In this document: positions 14,565 through 23,194 of the stretch, in pieces
Position numbering within the stretch: position 1 is the stretch's first letter
Layout of the letters: each line of letters opens with the position of its first letter
Assembly (NCBI RefSeq): GCF_005484965.1
Contig: NZ_CP034036.1
Location: 1,984,001 to 2,048,000, forward strand
DNA from: Brenneria nigrifluens DSM 30175 = ATCC 13028
GTDB taxonomy: Bacteria > Pseudomonadota > Gammaproteobacteria > Enterobacterales > Enterobacteriaceae
DNA: 64,000 nucleotides
Direction: 5' to 3'
Position numbers and translations under genes: made by a program
Notes under the pieces: model-generated
The model's database searches: none
The model's input: the letters and a program-made list of their open reading frames with translations, nothing else
What the model was told of the DNA's origin: nothing

Positions 14565-17500
14565 TTAATCTATGGTCATCAATTGGGTATTGCCGCCGGC
14601 GGCCGCCGTGTTGACGCTCACCGAGCGCTCGATAAGCAGGCGCTCAAGCCGGATATCCGTTTCCCCGCTTTTCAGACCCTGAACTGAAACGATAGGGCCG
14701 CCGCGCTCGGCCACTAGTCGGCAGGTTTTTTGCAGCGAGTCTGCGTCGCCATGATGGATTACCGCGTCAAAGGGGCGGGCAAAGACGCCGGACAGAGGCT
14801 CGATGTCCACAACCTGTTGCACGGCATCAGGCAGCAAGCCATAGATCTCCAGGTAGTGAGGTTCATCCGGCCACAAGGCTTTGCCGCCGATACTGGTTAT
14901 CGCGGCGAGCTGCACTAAAATATCCTGCCGGTTAGGCGCTAAACACAAGACCCTTTCTCTGGGGAGTAAGCGGTAGCTATTGGCTTCTCCCGTCGGACCC
15001 GGTAAATCGCTGGCGGTGAAACTGGCGCTGTTTTTTATAAACTGCTCGCACAGCGGATAAACGGCGGCCTCATTTTTTTCCAGCCATGATGATAGGGCGT
15101 TATGCACGGCCAGTAATGCGGTCTGTCCGACGGTTTTTTCGGGTAGCGATGGGGAAGTGTAATTCAGCCCCTTGCGTTGCGCATCGGTTGGGTATGCCGC
15201 CAGCAGGCGATAAAGATACAGCGGTCCGCCGGCTTTGGGGCCGGTACCGGATAATCCTTCGCCGCCAAAAGGCTGCACGCCGACCACGGCTCCGACGATA
15301 TTGCGATTGATATAGATATTCCCGGCTTTGATATTTTTTGTCACTTCATCAATAGTGCTATCGATACGGGAATGAAGACCAAACGTCAGTCCGTATCCTG
15401 AGGCGTTTATTTTTTCCACCAGGGAAGGCAACTGCCGGCTGTGGTATCTCAATACATGCAGAACCGGGCCGAATACCTCTTTTTGCAAATCTTCGATGCG
15501 GTTTATTTCAATTAACGTCGGGGCGATAAAATAGCCCTTGGCGGCGGCAACATCATCCGATGCCAGATTGGCCGCCCCCTGATGTACCTGAAATCCCTTA
15601 TCCGCCATTTCCTTGATATGCGAATTGATGTTATTCATTGCCTCGGCGTCGATAACGGGACCGATATCGGTGGACAACCGTTGCGGATTTCCCATGCGGT
15701 ATTCGGCCATGGCGCCGCGCAGCGCGCTCAACAGCCGATCGGCGACATCATGTTGAATACAAATTAATCTTAATGCCGAACAGCGTTGGCCGGCGCTATC
15801 GAAAGCCGAATTAATGCTGTCGATAATAACCTGTTCCGGCAGGGCGGATGAGTCGACAATCATGGCGTTAATACCGCCGGTTTCGGCGATAAGCGGTATT
15901 GGACGGCCGGACGCATCCACTCTTGCGGCGATCTGTCGTTGAATAAAAGAGGCCACCTCGGTCGAGCCGGTGAACATAATCCCTTTTACTTTTTCATCGG
16001 CAATAAGCTTTTTGCCGACGGTTTCCCCCCGGCCGGGCAACAGTTGCAGAACATCGACGGGGATACCGGCCTGGTGCAGAATTTTGACGGCGTTATAGCC
16101 GTTCAGCGGCGTCTGTTCAGCGGGTTTGGCTATAACGGTATTGCCTGCGGCTAATGCCGCCGCCACCTGTCCGGTAAAAATGGCCAACGGAAAATTCCAC
16201 GGGCTGATACAAACAACGACCCCGAGCGGCGTATGGGTTTGATTATCAAAACTGTCGCTGACCTGCCCGGCGTAATAATTCAGAAAGTCGATGGCTTCAC
16301 GGACTTCCGCTATGGCGTTGCCATAGGTTTTTCCCGCTTCCCGGACCAGCACGCCGATCAGTTCGCCCATTCTTTGCTCCATGATTTCGGCGGCCTGTTG
16401 CAGGATCTGCGCGCGGCGGGAGGGAGGAACGGCGGCCCAGCTCGCGGCGGATTTTTCAGCCGCCGCCAGCGCGATGGCGATATCGTCGTCGCCGGCATCG
16501 TAAACCTGGCCGATAATATCCCGCGACTCCGCCGGGTTGATTATCGGTTTGGGCGTCGAAAGCGGAGAGGCTGCGGCGATAAGCGGAGTAACATGACTCT
16601 GCTCCGCCGAGCTTGCGGTTAAGACATGGGATAAATGGTGCAGGCAATCTTCGTCATATAAATTCAAGCCGGCGGAGTTGGGGCGGGAGGCGCCATAAAT
16701 ATCTCGTGGCAGCGGGATCTTGGGATGGGGCAATCCTATTTCATGCTCTGTTTGCGCCAGGTTTGCGACTTCATGCACAGGGCTGGCCACCAAATCATCG
16801 AGGGGGATGGTTAAGTCGGCGATTTTATTGACGAAGGAGCTGTTGGAGCCGTTTTCCAGCAGGCGGCGCACCAGATAGGGCAACAGCGTTTTATGTGACC
16901 CTACCGGCGCATAAATGCGACAAGGGCGATGCAATTTTTCCTTACCCACCACCTCCTGATAAAGCGGAACCCCCATGCCGTGCAGACACTGAAATTCATA
17001 CTGCTCAGGCTGAAAATTATCCCCGGCGATATGGTATACGGCGGCGAGGGTTTGGGCGTTGTGAGTGGCGAATTGCGGATAAATCAGTTCCGGTTCGGAC
17101 AACAGGGAGCCGGCACAGGCCAGATAGGAGATATCCGAATACACTTTACGGGTAAATACCGGATAGGTTTTATGTCCGGCGATCTGGGCGCGTTTGATTT
17201 CGCTATCCCAATAAGCGCCTTTGACCAGGCGGACGCGCAACCGCCGTTCGGTGGTTTTCGCCAGGGTTTTCAAAAAATCTATTACGTAGTAACAGCGTTT
17301 TTGATATGCCTGCACCACGAAACCAATGCCGTTCCAGGATTGAAGTTCCGGCTCATGACAAAGTTTTGTCAGTAAATCCAGTGAAATATCTAAACGTTCC
17401 GCTTCCTCGGCGTCAATGGTAATAGCAACGTTATATTCTTTAGCCAGTATCACTAATGATTTCAATACCGGGTATATTTCATTTAATACCCGGTGATACT

Positions 17501-18347
17501 GATGGCGCGTATAGCGCGGGTGCAATGCCGACAGCTTAAGCGAAAACTCAGGGCCGGAATATATTCCCTTGCCGTCGGCGCGTTTACCGATCTCATGCAA
17601 CGCATTCCGGCAGCGTTGAATATAATCCTGCGCGTCGCTTTGGGTTAACGCGGCTTCTCCCAGCATGTCATAGGTGTAGGTAAATCCTTGCTCTGCTATT
17701 TTTGCCGAATATTCCAAAGCCTGCGCGATGGTTTCTCCGGTGACGAAATGCTCGCTCATCACGTGCATCACGGTATTCATCGCTTTTCTGATTAGCGCCG
17801 GCGACCAGATGCGGATGATTTTTTTCAGGCCGCCCGCGGTTTGTGGTTTATGGCTATAGCTGACAAGCGCGTCGGTGAGCACTAAACCCCACGACGCCGC
17901 GTTAACCAATAAAGGCCGGTTATTGCCGATATGCGCCTTCCAGTCGCGGCCGGAAATTTTATCGCTTATCAATAAGTCGCGGGTATCATTATCGGGTATG
18001 CGCAATAGCGCCTCGGCCAGGCACATTAATGCAATACCTTCCCTGGAAGAGAGCGAATATTCCTGTAATAGATTTTGCACGATGGCCGCGCGGTTTTTGG
18101 CGACTTTTTTCTTTCTTAATGATAAAGCCAAATCGTGCGCCAGTTTATGAATGGCGCGATCTTTTTCCGCTAGCGCGTTAACCTGGTTAAAAAGCGCGGA
18201 TACGGCGTCCTGTTCTGATAAATCCCACGCCTGAGTAAGCTGCTTTCTTTTACCATCCTGATTTATCAACTCTGCCGCTAGCCCTGAAAAAGGCTGATAT
18301 GCCCAACCAGCTTGTTCAACGGATGCCTCTTTATCTATACCGGTCAT
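14565..18347 (-). CDS. putA: PutA, proline dehydrogenase / glutamate-semialdehyde dehydrogenase, without the RHH repressor domain
   Basis: A bifunctional enzyme converting proline to glutamate. The 1260 residues align with E. coli PutA from about its residue 85 onward. They contain the FAD-dependent proline dehydrogenase barrel (about 215-520; GPEFSLKLSALHPRY, RLVKGAYWDSEIKRAQ), the aldehyde dehydrogenase domain (about 605-1075; Glu in PLIAETGG near 821, catalytic Cys in SAGQRCSALR near 852) and the conserved tail ending SVNTAAAGGN. The first 47 residues of E. coli PutA, the ribbon-helix-helix DNA-binding domain, are absent. The ATG at 18347 has AAGGAGATTGATACG directly upstream, and the upstream DNA is AT-rich with no RHH coding in any frame. 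The protein therefore cannot repress its own gene in the E. coli way. No putP is adjacent. Confidence 0.95.
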   Translation of the reverse strand: MTGIDKEASVEQAGWAYQPFSGLAAELINQDGKRKQLTQAWDLSEQDAVSALFNQVNALAEKDRAIHKLAHDLALSLRKKKVAKNRAAIVQNLLQEYSLSSREGIALMCLAEALLRIPDNDTRDLLISDKISGRDWKAHIGNNRPLLVNAASWGLVLTDALVSYSHKPQTAGGLKKIIRIWSPALIRKAMNTVMHVMSEHFVTGETIAQALEYSAKIAEQGFTYTYDMLGEAALTQSDAQDYIQRCRNALHEIGKRADGKGIYSGPEFSLKLSALHPRYTRHQYHRVLNEIYPVLKSLVILAKEYNVAITIDAEEAERLDISLDLLTKLCHEPELQSWNGIGFVVQAYQKRCYYVIDFLKTLAKTTERRLRVRLVKGAYWDSEIKRAQIAGHKTYPVFTRKVYSDISYLACAGSLLSEPELIYPQFATHNAQTLAAVYHIAGDNFQPEQYEFQCLHGMGVPLYQEVVGKEKLHRPCRIYAPVGSHKTLLPYLVRRLLENGSNSSFVNKIADLTIPLDDLVASPVHEVANLAQTEHEIGLPHPKIPLPRDIYGASRPNSAGLNLYDEDCLHHLSHVLTASSAEQSHVTPLIAAASPLSTPKPIINPAESRDIIGQVYDAGDDDIAIALAAAEKSAASWAAVPPSRRAQILQQAAEIMEQRMGELIGVLVREAGKTYGNAIAEVREAIDFLNYYAGQVSDSFDNQTHTPLGVVVCISPWNFPLAIFTGQVAAALAAGNTVIAKPAEQTPLNGYNAVKILHQAGIPVDVLQLLPGRGETVGKKLIADEKVKGIMFTGSTEVASFIQRQIAARVDASGRPIPLIAETGGINAMIVDSSALPEQVIIDSINSAFDSAGQRCSALRLICIQHDVADRLLSALRGAMAEYRMGNPQRLSTDIGPVIDAEAMNNINSHIKEMADKGFQVHQGAANLASDDVAAAKGYFIAPTLIEINRIEDLQKEVFGPVLHVLRYHSRQLPSLVEKINASGYGLTFGLHSRIDSTIDEVTKNIKAGNIYINRNIVGAVVGVQPFGGEGLSGTGPKAGGPLYLYRLLAAYPTDAQRKGLNYTSPSLPEKTVGQTALLAVHNALSSWLEKNEAAVYPLCEQFIKNSASFTASDLPGPTGEANSYRLLPRERVLCLAPNRQDILVQLAAITSIGGKALWPDEPHYLEIYGLLPDAVQQVVDIEPLSGVFARPFDAVIHHGDADSLQKTCRLVAERGGPIVSVQGLKSGETDIRLERLLIERSVSVNTAAAGGNTQLMTID

Positions 18348-18632
18348 CGTATCAATCTCCTTGTGGTAAATTAATTAATCTATGACTTTATTAATCCTAT
18401 GAATATATTCCCAATCCGTTTCAAGTACATATTTTTTACCCATTAAGACGATTAAACGCCGGCTTTAGGCTATAAAGAAAATGAATGGATCTTTCATTAC
18501 TTTTTCCGATGGTCGGGCTTATACCCTAAATTGAATTCCAGGGATAATTTGCTTCATGTGATTTCGGCGTTCGTTATAGAATGACGCCAGAATAAGTTAA
18601 GTCACGTCATAAATACGTACTGGAGCCAGAAA

Positions 18633-18923
18633 ATGAAATGGTATCAATGGCTGTTCACTGCCGCTGCGCTGCTGCTGGTCGGTTGCAGCAATGGTGAAAA
18701 AAACGCGGCCGCGGAGCGGCAGGGCGCCGCGGCGGATAACGACGGAAATTCCATTGTGCGGCTGAAGAGCAGTACGCCGGCCGAGGTTAACTGCGTGCTG
18801 GCGGGGGGCAAGATGGCGACGTCAAGGCAGCTAAACGGCGCCAGCGTGGGAACCTGCCAGTTGGCCAACGGTAAGCGCTGCGACGAACAGGCGCTGCTGA
18901 ATGGGACTTGTCCCGCCGGCTGA
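18633..18923 (+). CDS. ydbJ: YdbJ-like DUF333 lipoprotein
   Basis: A 96-residue lipoprotein with the lipobox LLVGC at about residues 15-19 and an Asn/Gly-rich linker. Residues about 48-93 form the Cys-rich DUF333 domain: NCVLAGGKMATSRQLNGAS, GTCQLANGKRCDEQALL, with four or five cysteines. The role of DUF333 is unknown. Genes of this type sit near ldhA in E. coli (ydbJ), and here the gene converges with ldhA 33 bases away. The start has GGAGCC upstream. Confidence 0.8.
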   Translation: MKWYQWLFTAAALLLVGCSNGEKNAAAERQGAAADNDGNSIVRLKSSTPAEVNCVLAGGKMATSRQLNGASVGTCQLANGKRCDEQALLNGTCPAG

Positions 18924-18956
18924 CGCCCGTTGCAGCGCCTGTCCGCCGCAGGTCAA

Positions 18957-19949
18957 TCAGGGATTCAACAGATTGGGGCACTCATCGTTCCGGCTTATCT
19001 GTTGCAGATTTTGCAACGTGGTCTGGGAAATACTGGTTAACGCCTCTTCCGTCAGAAATGCCTGATGCCCGGTGAACAGCACGTTGTGACACGCGGACAG
19101 GCGGCGGAATACGTCGTCCTGAATTACGTCGTTGGATTTGTCGGCAAAGAACAGATCGCGTTCGTTTTCGTAGACGTCCATGCCCAGCGCGCCGATTTTC
19201 TGTTGTTTCAGCGCATCAATGGCGGCCTGCGAGTCAATTAATCCCCCGCGGCTGGTATTGATGATCATCACGCCGTTTTTCATCTGCGCGAAGGCCGCCT
19301 GATTAAGCAGATGATGGTTTTCCGGCGTCAGCGGGCAGTGCAGCGAAATCACATCCGCACGGGCGTACAGCGTTTTCAGATCGACATATTCGGCGCCCAG
19401 TTCAAGCGCCTGCGGGTTAGGGTAGGGATCGAACGCCAGCAGACGCATGCCGAACCCTTTCAGAATGCGCATGGCGGCGATGCCGATTTTGCCGGTGCCG
19501 ATAATCCCGGCGGTGCGGTTGTGCATATTAAAGCCAATCAGCCCTTCCAGCGAGAAGTTGGCGTCGCGGGTACGCTGATAGGCGCGATGAATGCGACGGT
19601 TAAGGCACATCATCATCCCGACGGCGTGCTCGGCAACGGCTTCGGGCGAGTAGGCCGGCACCCGGACGACCTGGATCCCCAGCTCTTTGGCGGCGTCGAG
19701 ATCGACGTTATTGAAGCCGGCGCAGCGCAGCGCGACGGTTTTTACCCCAAGCTCCGCCAGTTCGGTCAACACTTCGCGGCCTCCGTCGTCGTTGACAAAA
19801 ATGCACACCGCCTGATAGCCCGCCGCGGTTTTGGCGGTGCGCGTGGTCAGCATAAATTCAAAAAACTCTATCTGATAGCCAAACTGCTGATTGACCTGTT
19901 CTAAATACTTACGGTCATATTGCTTGGTACTGTAAACTGCCAGTTTCAT
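18957..19949 (-). CDS. ldhA: LdhA, fermentative D-lactate dehydrogenase
   Basis: A 330-residue NAD-dependent 2-hydroxyacid dehydrogenase that reduces pyruvate to D-lactate in mixed-acid fermentation. It has the Rossmann motif GIIGTGKIG and the catalytic triad residues in NTSRGGLID (Arg), GMDVYENE (Glu) and TGHQAFLT (His), at the same positions as in E. coli LdhA. The ribosome site GGAGAAATAGGTT precedes the ATG. It is divergent from ydbH, as in E. coli. Confidence 0.97.
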   Translation of the reverse strand: MKLAVYSTKQYDRKYLEQVNQQFGYQIEFFEFMLTTRTAKTAAGYQAVCIFVNDDGGREVLTELAELGVKTVALRCAGFNNVDLDAAKELGIQVVRVPAYSPEAVAEHAVGMMMCLNRRIHRAYQRTRDANFSLEGLIGFNMHNRTAGIIGTGKIGIAAMRILKGFGMRLLAFDPYPNPQALELGAEYVDLKTLYARADVISLHCPLTPENHHLLNQAAFAQMKNGVMIINTSRGGLIDSQAAIDALKQQKIGALGMDVYENERDLFFADKSNDVIQDDVFRRLSACHNVLFTGHQAFLTEEALTSISQTTLQNLQQISRNDECPNLLNP

Positions 19950-20129
19950 AACCTATTTCTCCGCAACATCCTCTGGTTAAACTAGCAGAAAATAGTGAAT
20001 AGACAAATTGTTGCCCGGCTAACAGTAACCGCCGGGGAATGAAAAAATGTAAATAATTAATCCATAATGGTAGAACGGAGCGCGACCTGCATACGGGCCT
20101 GAATGAAATAGGATGCTTAATAGCCGCTG

Positions 20130-22718
20130 ATGATTAAAAAATACTCGCTGACGGGATTAGCGCTGGTGCTACTGCTGTTGGTCGCATCATGGTGGGCGCT
20201 GCCGCAATGGTTGCCGCGTTTGCTGAACGCCTGGTTGCCGTCAGGAATTTCGCTGACGCTCAACGCCTCTCCCCAGTGGCATGACGGGGGGCTGCGCAGC
20301 GATGGTTTTAGTCTGCAGGCCGGCGACTGCCCGCTGCTTGAGGTGAGCGACATCTCGCTGCGGCGGCAGTCGGGCCGATGGCACGTCGAGGCGGATGCCG
20401 TTACGCTGGACAGCGACTGCCTGCCGCCACTGTCTGCGGATGATAACGCGGCGCCGGCGCTGCTTTCACAGTGGCAGCGGCGCTTGCCCGCCGCGCAGGT
20501 CGCCATTAAAACGTTCACCCTGCGCCCCTGGCCGGAGTATGCCGGTCGGGTGAGTCTGACGACCGACGGCAATCAGCGGCAAAGGCTGCATTATCAGGGG
20601 GAGCGGCTGGCTTTGCAGGCTGAATTGAAGCAGCGGCATCTGACGTTGCGCAACGGCATGCTGGCGACCCCTACGGGTTCTTCCCGCCTGCGGGTCAGCG
20701 GGGAGCTGGATCTGGCGGATAGGCTGGCGCTGGCGCCGGTACGCGGCGAATTGAAAGCAAATCTGGAAAGCGGACAGGCGCCGGACCCGCTTGCCGCCTC
20801 ACTACGCTGGCAGGCGCGGCAGGGGGAGCTGGCGCTGCATGCGGTCGGCGGCGGCGAACCCCTGGCGGCGCTACCGTGGCGGCTGAGCGAAGACGCCATT
20901 CAGGTTAATGACGGCGTCTGGCGCTGGCCCTACGCCGCGCAGCCGCTCTCCGGCAGGGTCTCTCTCACCCTGCAAAACTGGCGTCAGGGGCTGGATAAAA
21001 CCCGGATTGACGCCCGGATAAATATGCTGACCCAAGGGCACAACGGCAAAGCCAACGCGGTGCTGGTGCTGGGACCGGGCAATCTGGGGTTGATTAACAG
21101 CGAACTGCGCTTCCGGCTGACCGGTCAGGCCAATCTGGCGGACCTGTCGTTGACGGCGTCATTGCCGGGCGTCATTCAGGGATCGGCGCTGGATCCCGAG
21201 TTGTCTATTTTACCGGGGGCGCTGTTGCGGGCCTGGGGCACGCCGGCGCCGCAGCTGCGGCTTGAGGAAGCCCGCTGGCCGCTGGCCGGGCTGCGAGTGA
21301 GCGCCGCGGGGGTCAACGGCCGTTTGCAGGCGATAGTCAGGGCGCGGGACGACTATTGGGGAAGCTTTAAGCTACACCTTGACGGCAAGGCGCAGGATTT
21401 CTGGCCGGATAAGGGGAACTGGCAGTGGCGCTACTGGGGCAACGGGCAGCTGCCGCCGCTAAAAAGTAAAGGAGACCTGGCCGGGCGCGGCAGCTGGCAG
21501 GATACCCTTATCGAGATCAAGCAGCTTTCCAGCGGGCTGGATCAGCTGAACTATGGGCTGGTGAAGGTGCATCAGCCGCGGTTGACCATCACCGAGCCGC
21601 TGCGCTGGCAGCGCGCCCGCGCAGAGGCCGATTTTCAGGGGGCGTTGCAGCTCGTTGCCGAACGGGCGGAGTTCAATAACGGCGGCTATCTTCCCCCGTC
21701 GCGCTTAACGCTAAAGCTGCGCGGGCGCGACCCCGGCGACTTCCTCTGGCAGGGGGAGCTGCGGGCGCAGGATATTGGTCCGGTGGCGCTGCGCGGACGC
21801 TGGGATGGCGAACGGCTGCGCGGCGGCGCCTGGTGGCCGCAACAGCCGCTGCGAGTGTTTCAGCCGCTGCTGTCCGCCAATCTGAAAATGAAGATCCGCA
21901 GCGGACAATTTTATGCCCAGTCCGCTTTTTCGGCGGCGCGCGGGGAAGGGTTTCGCGCCGGGGGCCACTGGGTAGTGAAAGAGGGCGGGCTGTGGCTGCA
22001 GGATGGCGAAGTCGACGGCGTGAACTTTATTCTTCCCTACCGCCTGCAGGATCAGCAGTGGCAGCTGGGGGTGAAACAGCCGGTCACGCTGCGTATCGAC
22101 ATGCTGGATAATCTGTTCAAGATGACCAATATCCGCGTCGAACTGCAAGGTTTCTACCCCTACAGCGAACAGCGGCCGCTGACCATGACGCAGGCCGCCA
22201 TGGACGTATTAAGCGGGCACGTCGGGCTTTCCGCCCTGCGCTGGCCGCAGCGGGAAGCGGCATTGTTCAAAGTGGAGAGCGTTGAGCTCAGCGAACTGTT
22301 TCCGCTGCTGAAAATAAAGCAGTTGGCGATGTCCGGGCGGGTGAGCGGGGTATTGCCGCTTGATTTCAACCACCCGCGAATGCTGATCCGACAGGGGCGC
22401 ATCAGCAACGATCGTTTCCTTACGCTACGGCTGGATAAACAGTTCGCCGATGAGCTGGAAAATAAAAATATGGCCAGCGGCGCGGCAATCCGCTGGCTGC
22501 GCTACCTGGAGATCGGCCGCTCCCATGCAACGGTTGAGCTGGATAATCAAGGGATGCTGTCGCTTGGGGCGCAGATTCAGGGGAAAAATCCCCAGCTCAG
22601 CGCCGAGCGGCAGGTGATACTTAACTACCGCCATCAGGAGAATATTTTCCAGCTGTGGCGCAGTTTACGTTTCGGCGATAATTTGCAGGATACGCTGGAG
22701 CAACAGGCGAATGACTAA
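20130..22718 (+). CDS. ydbH: YdbH, AsmA-like envelope phospholipid-transport protein
   Basis: An 862-residue protein anchored by one N-terminal membrane segment (LTGLALVLLLLVASWWALP), with a long repetitive beta-rich periplasmic body. YdbH, TamB and YhdP are the three partly redundant AsmA-like bridges that carry glycerophospholipids to the outer membrane in E. coli. The C-terminal part (FNHPRMLIRQGRISNDRFLT, ASGAAIRWLRYLEIGRSHAT) is characteristic of YdbH. The start is the ATG at 20130. ynbE follows 15 bases after the stop. The expected third gene ydbL is missing. Confidence 0.92.
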   Translation: MIKKYSLTGLALVLLLLVASWWALPQWLPRLLNAWLPSGISLTLNASPQWHDGGLRSDGFSLQAGDCPLLEVSDISLRRQSGRWHVEADAVTLDSDCLPPLSADDNAAPALLSQWQRRLPAAQVAIKTFTLRPWPEYAGRVSLTTDGNQRQRLHYQGERLALQAELKQRHLTLRNGMLATPTGSSRLRVSGELDLADRLALAPVRGELKANLESGQAPDPLAASLRWQARQGELALHAVGGGEPLAALPWRLSEDAIQVNDGVWRWPYAAQPLSGRVSLTLQNWRQGLDKTRIDARINMLTQGHNGKANAVLVLGPGNLGLINSELRFRLTGQANLADLSLTASLPGVIQGSALDPELSILPGALLRAWGTPAPQLRLEEARWPLAGLRVSAAGVNGRLQAIVRARDDYWGSFKLHLDGKAQDFWPDKGNWQWRYWGNGQLPPLKSKGDLAGRGSWQDTLIEIKQLSSGLDQLNYGLVKVHQPRLTITEPLRWQRARAEADFQGALQLVAERAEFNNGGYLPPSRLTLKLRGRDPGDFLWQGELRAQDIGPVALRGRWDGERLRGGAWWPQQPLRVFQPLLSANLKMKIRSGQFYAQSAFSAARGEGFRAGGHWVVKEGGLWLQDGEVDGVNFILPYRLQDQQWQLGVKQPVTLRIDMLDNLFKMTNIRVELQGFYPYSEQRPLTMTQAAMDVLSGHVGLSALRWPQREAALFKVESVELSELFPLLKIKQLAMSGRVSGVLPLDFNHPRMLIRQGRISNDRFLTLRLDKQFADELENKNMASGAAIRWLRYLEIGRSHATVELDNQGMLSLGAQIQGKNPQLSAERQVILNYRHQENIFQLWRSLRFGDNLQDTLEQQAND

Positions 22719-22733
22719 ATTCAGGACGGAATG

Positions 22734-22967
22734 ATGAAAAATCTCTATGCGGTATCGGGAACCTTTGGCGTCCTGCTTTTATTGACCGGCTGTGTGCCGC
22801 GGATAGAAGTCGCGGCGCCCAAGGAGCCGATAACCATCAATATGAACGTTAAAATCGATCATGATATTTATATCCGGGCGGATAAAGAGGCGACGCAGTT
22901 GCTGGAAAAATCACCCGGCGCGGCGGGGGAAGAGATAAAGAAAAGCGCGCCGAGCAGCGCGCAATAA
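22734..22967 (+). CDS. ynbE: YnbE, outer-membrane lipoprotein partner of YdbH
   Basis: A 77-residue lipoprotein with lipobox LLTGC and the hallmark PRIEVAAPKEPITINMNVKI, which is almost identical to E. coli YnbE. In E. coli YnbE stacks onto the C-terminal end of YdbH to complete the lipid bridge to the outer membrane, and YdbL controls this assembly. The C-terminus is about 16 residues longer than in E. coli (PGAAGEEIKKSAPSSAQ). Two ATG codons are adjacent (22731 and 22734). I use the second because AGGA is then 7 bases upstream. Confidence 0.92.
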   Translation: MKNLYAVSGTFGVLLLLTGCVPRIEVAAPKEPITINMNVKIDHDIYIRADKEATQLLEKSPGAAGEEIKKSAPSSAQ

Positions 22968-23016
22968 ACAGCCAAGCACAAAAGTAATGCAGGATAACAA
23001 TGATGTTGATTGCCAT
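22849..23016 (-). CDS. Possible small membrane protein antisense to the ynbE 3' end
   Basis: A 55-residue ORF with a strong GGAGG site 8 bases before the ATG. It begins MAINIIVILHYFCAWLFIA, a plausible membrane helix, and then becomes basic and Pro-rich. The second half is antisense to ynbE, so its composition may simply mirror that gene. Only the helix and ribosome site lie outside ynbE. Low confidence without comparative data. Confidence 0.25.
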   Translation of the reverse strand: MAINIIVILHYFCAWLFIARCSARFSLSLPPPRRVIFPATASPLYPPGYKYHDRF

Positions 23017-23194
23017 CTTATCCGCCTCCTCAATGGCTTGAAAGGGCAATATTTCGAGCACATCTTTCAGTTTTATTGAATAAAGGTTCATCGTCCGTGG
23101 TTAGAGCCATCGCCGTCGATGTGCTACCATGCCCGCCGAAAAATAAAGGCGTTCCCACAGCCCGCCATAGCAAAAAGCATTAAGGAATGACAAC

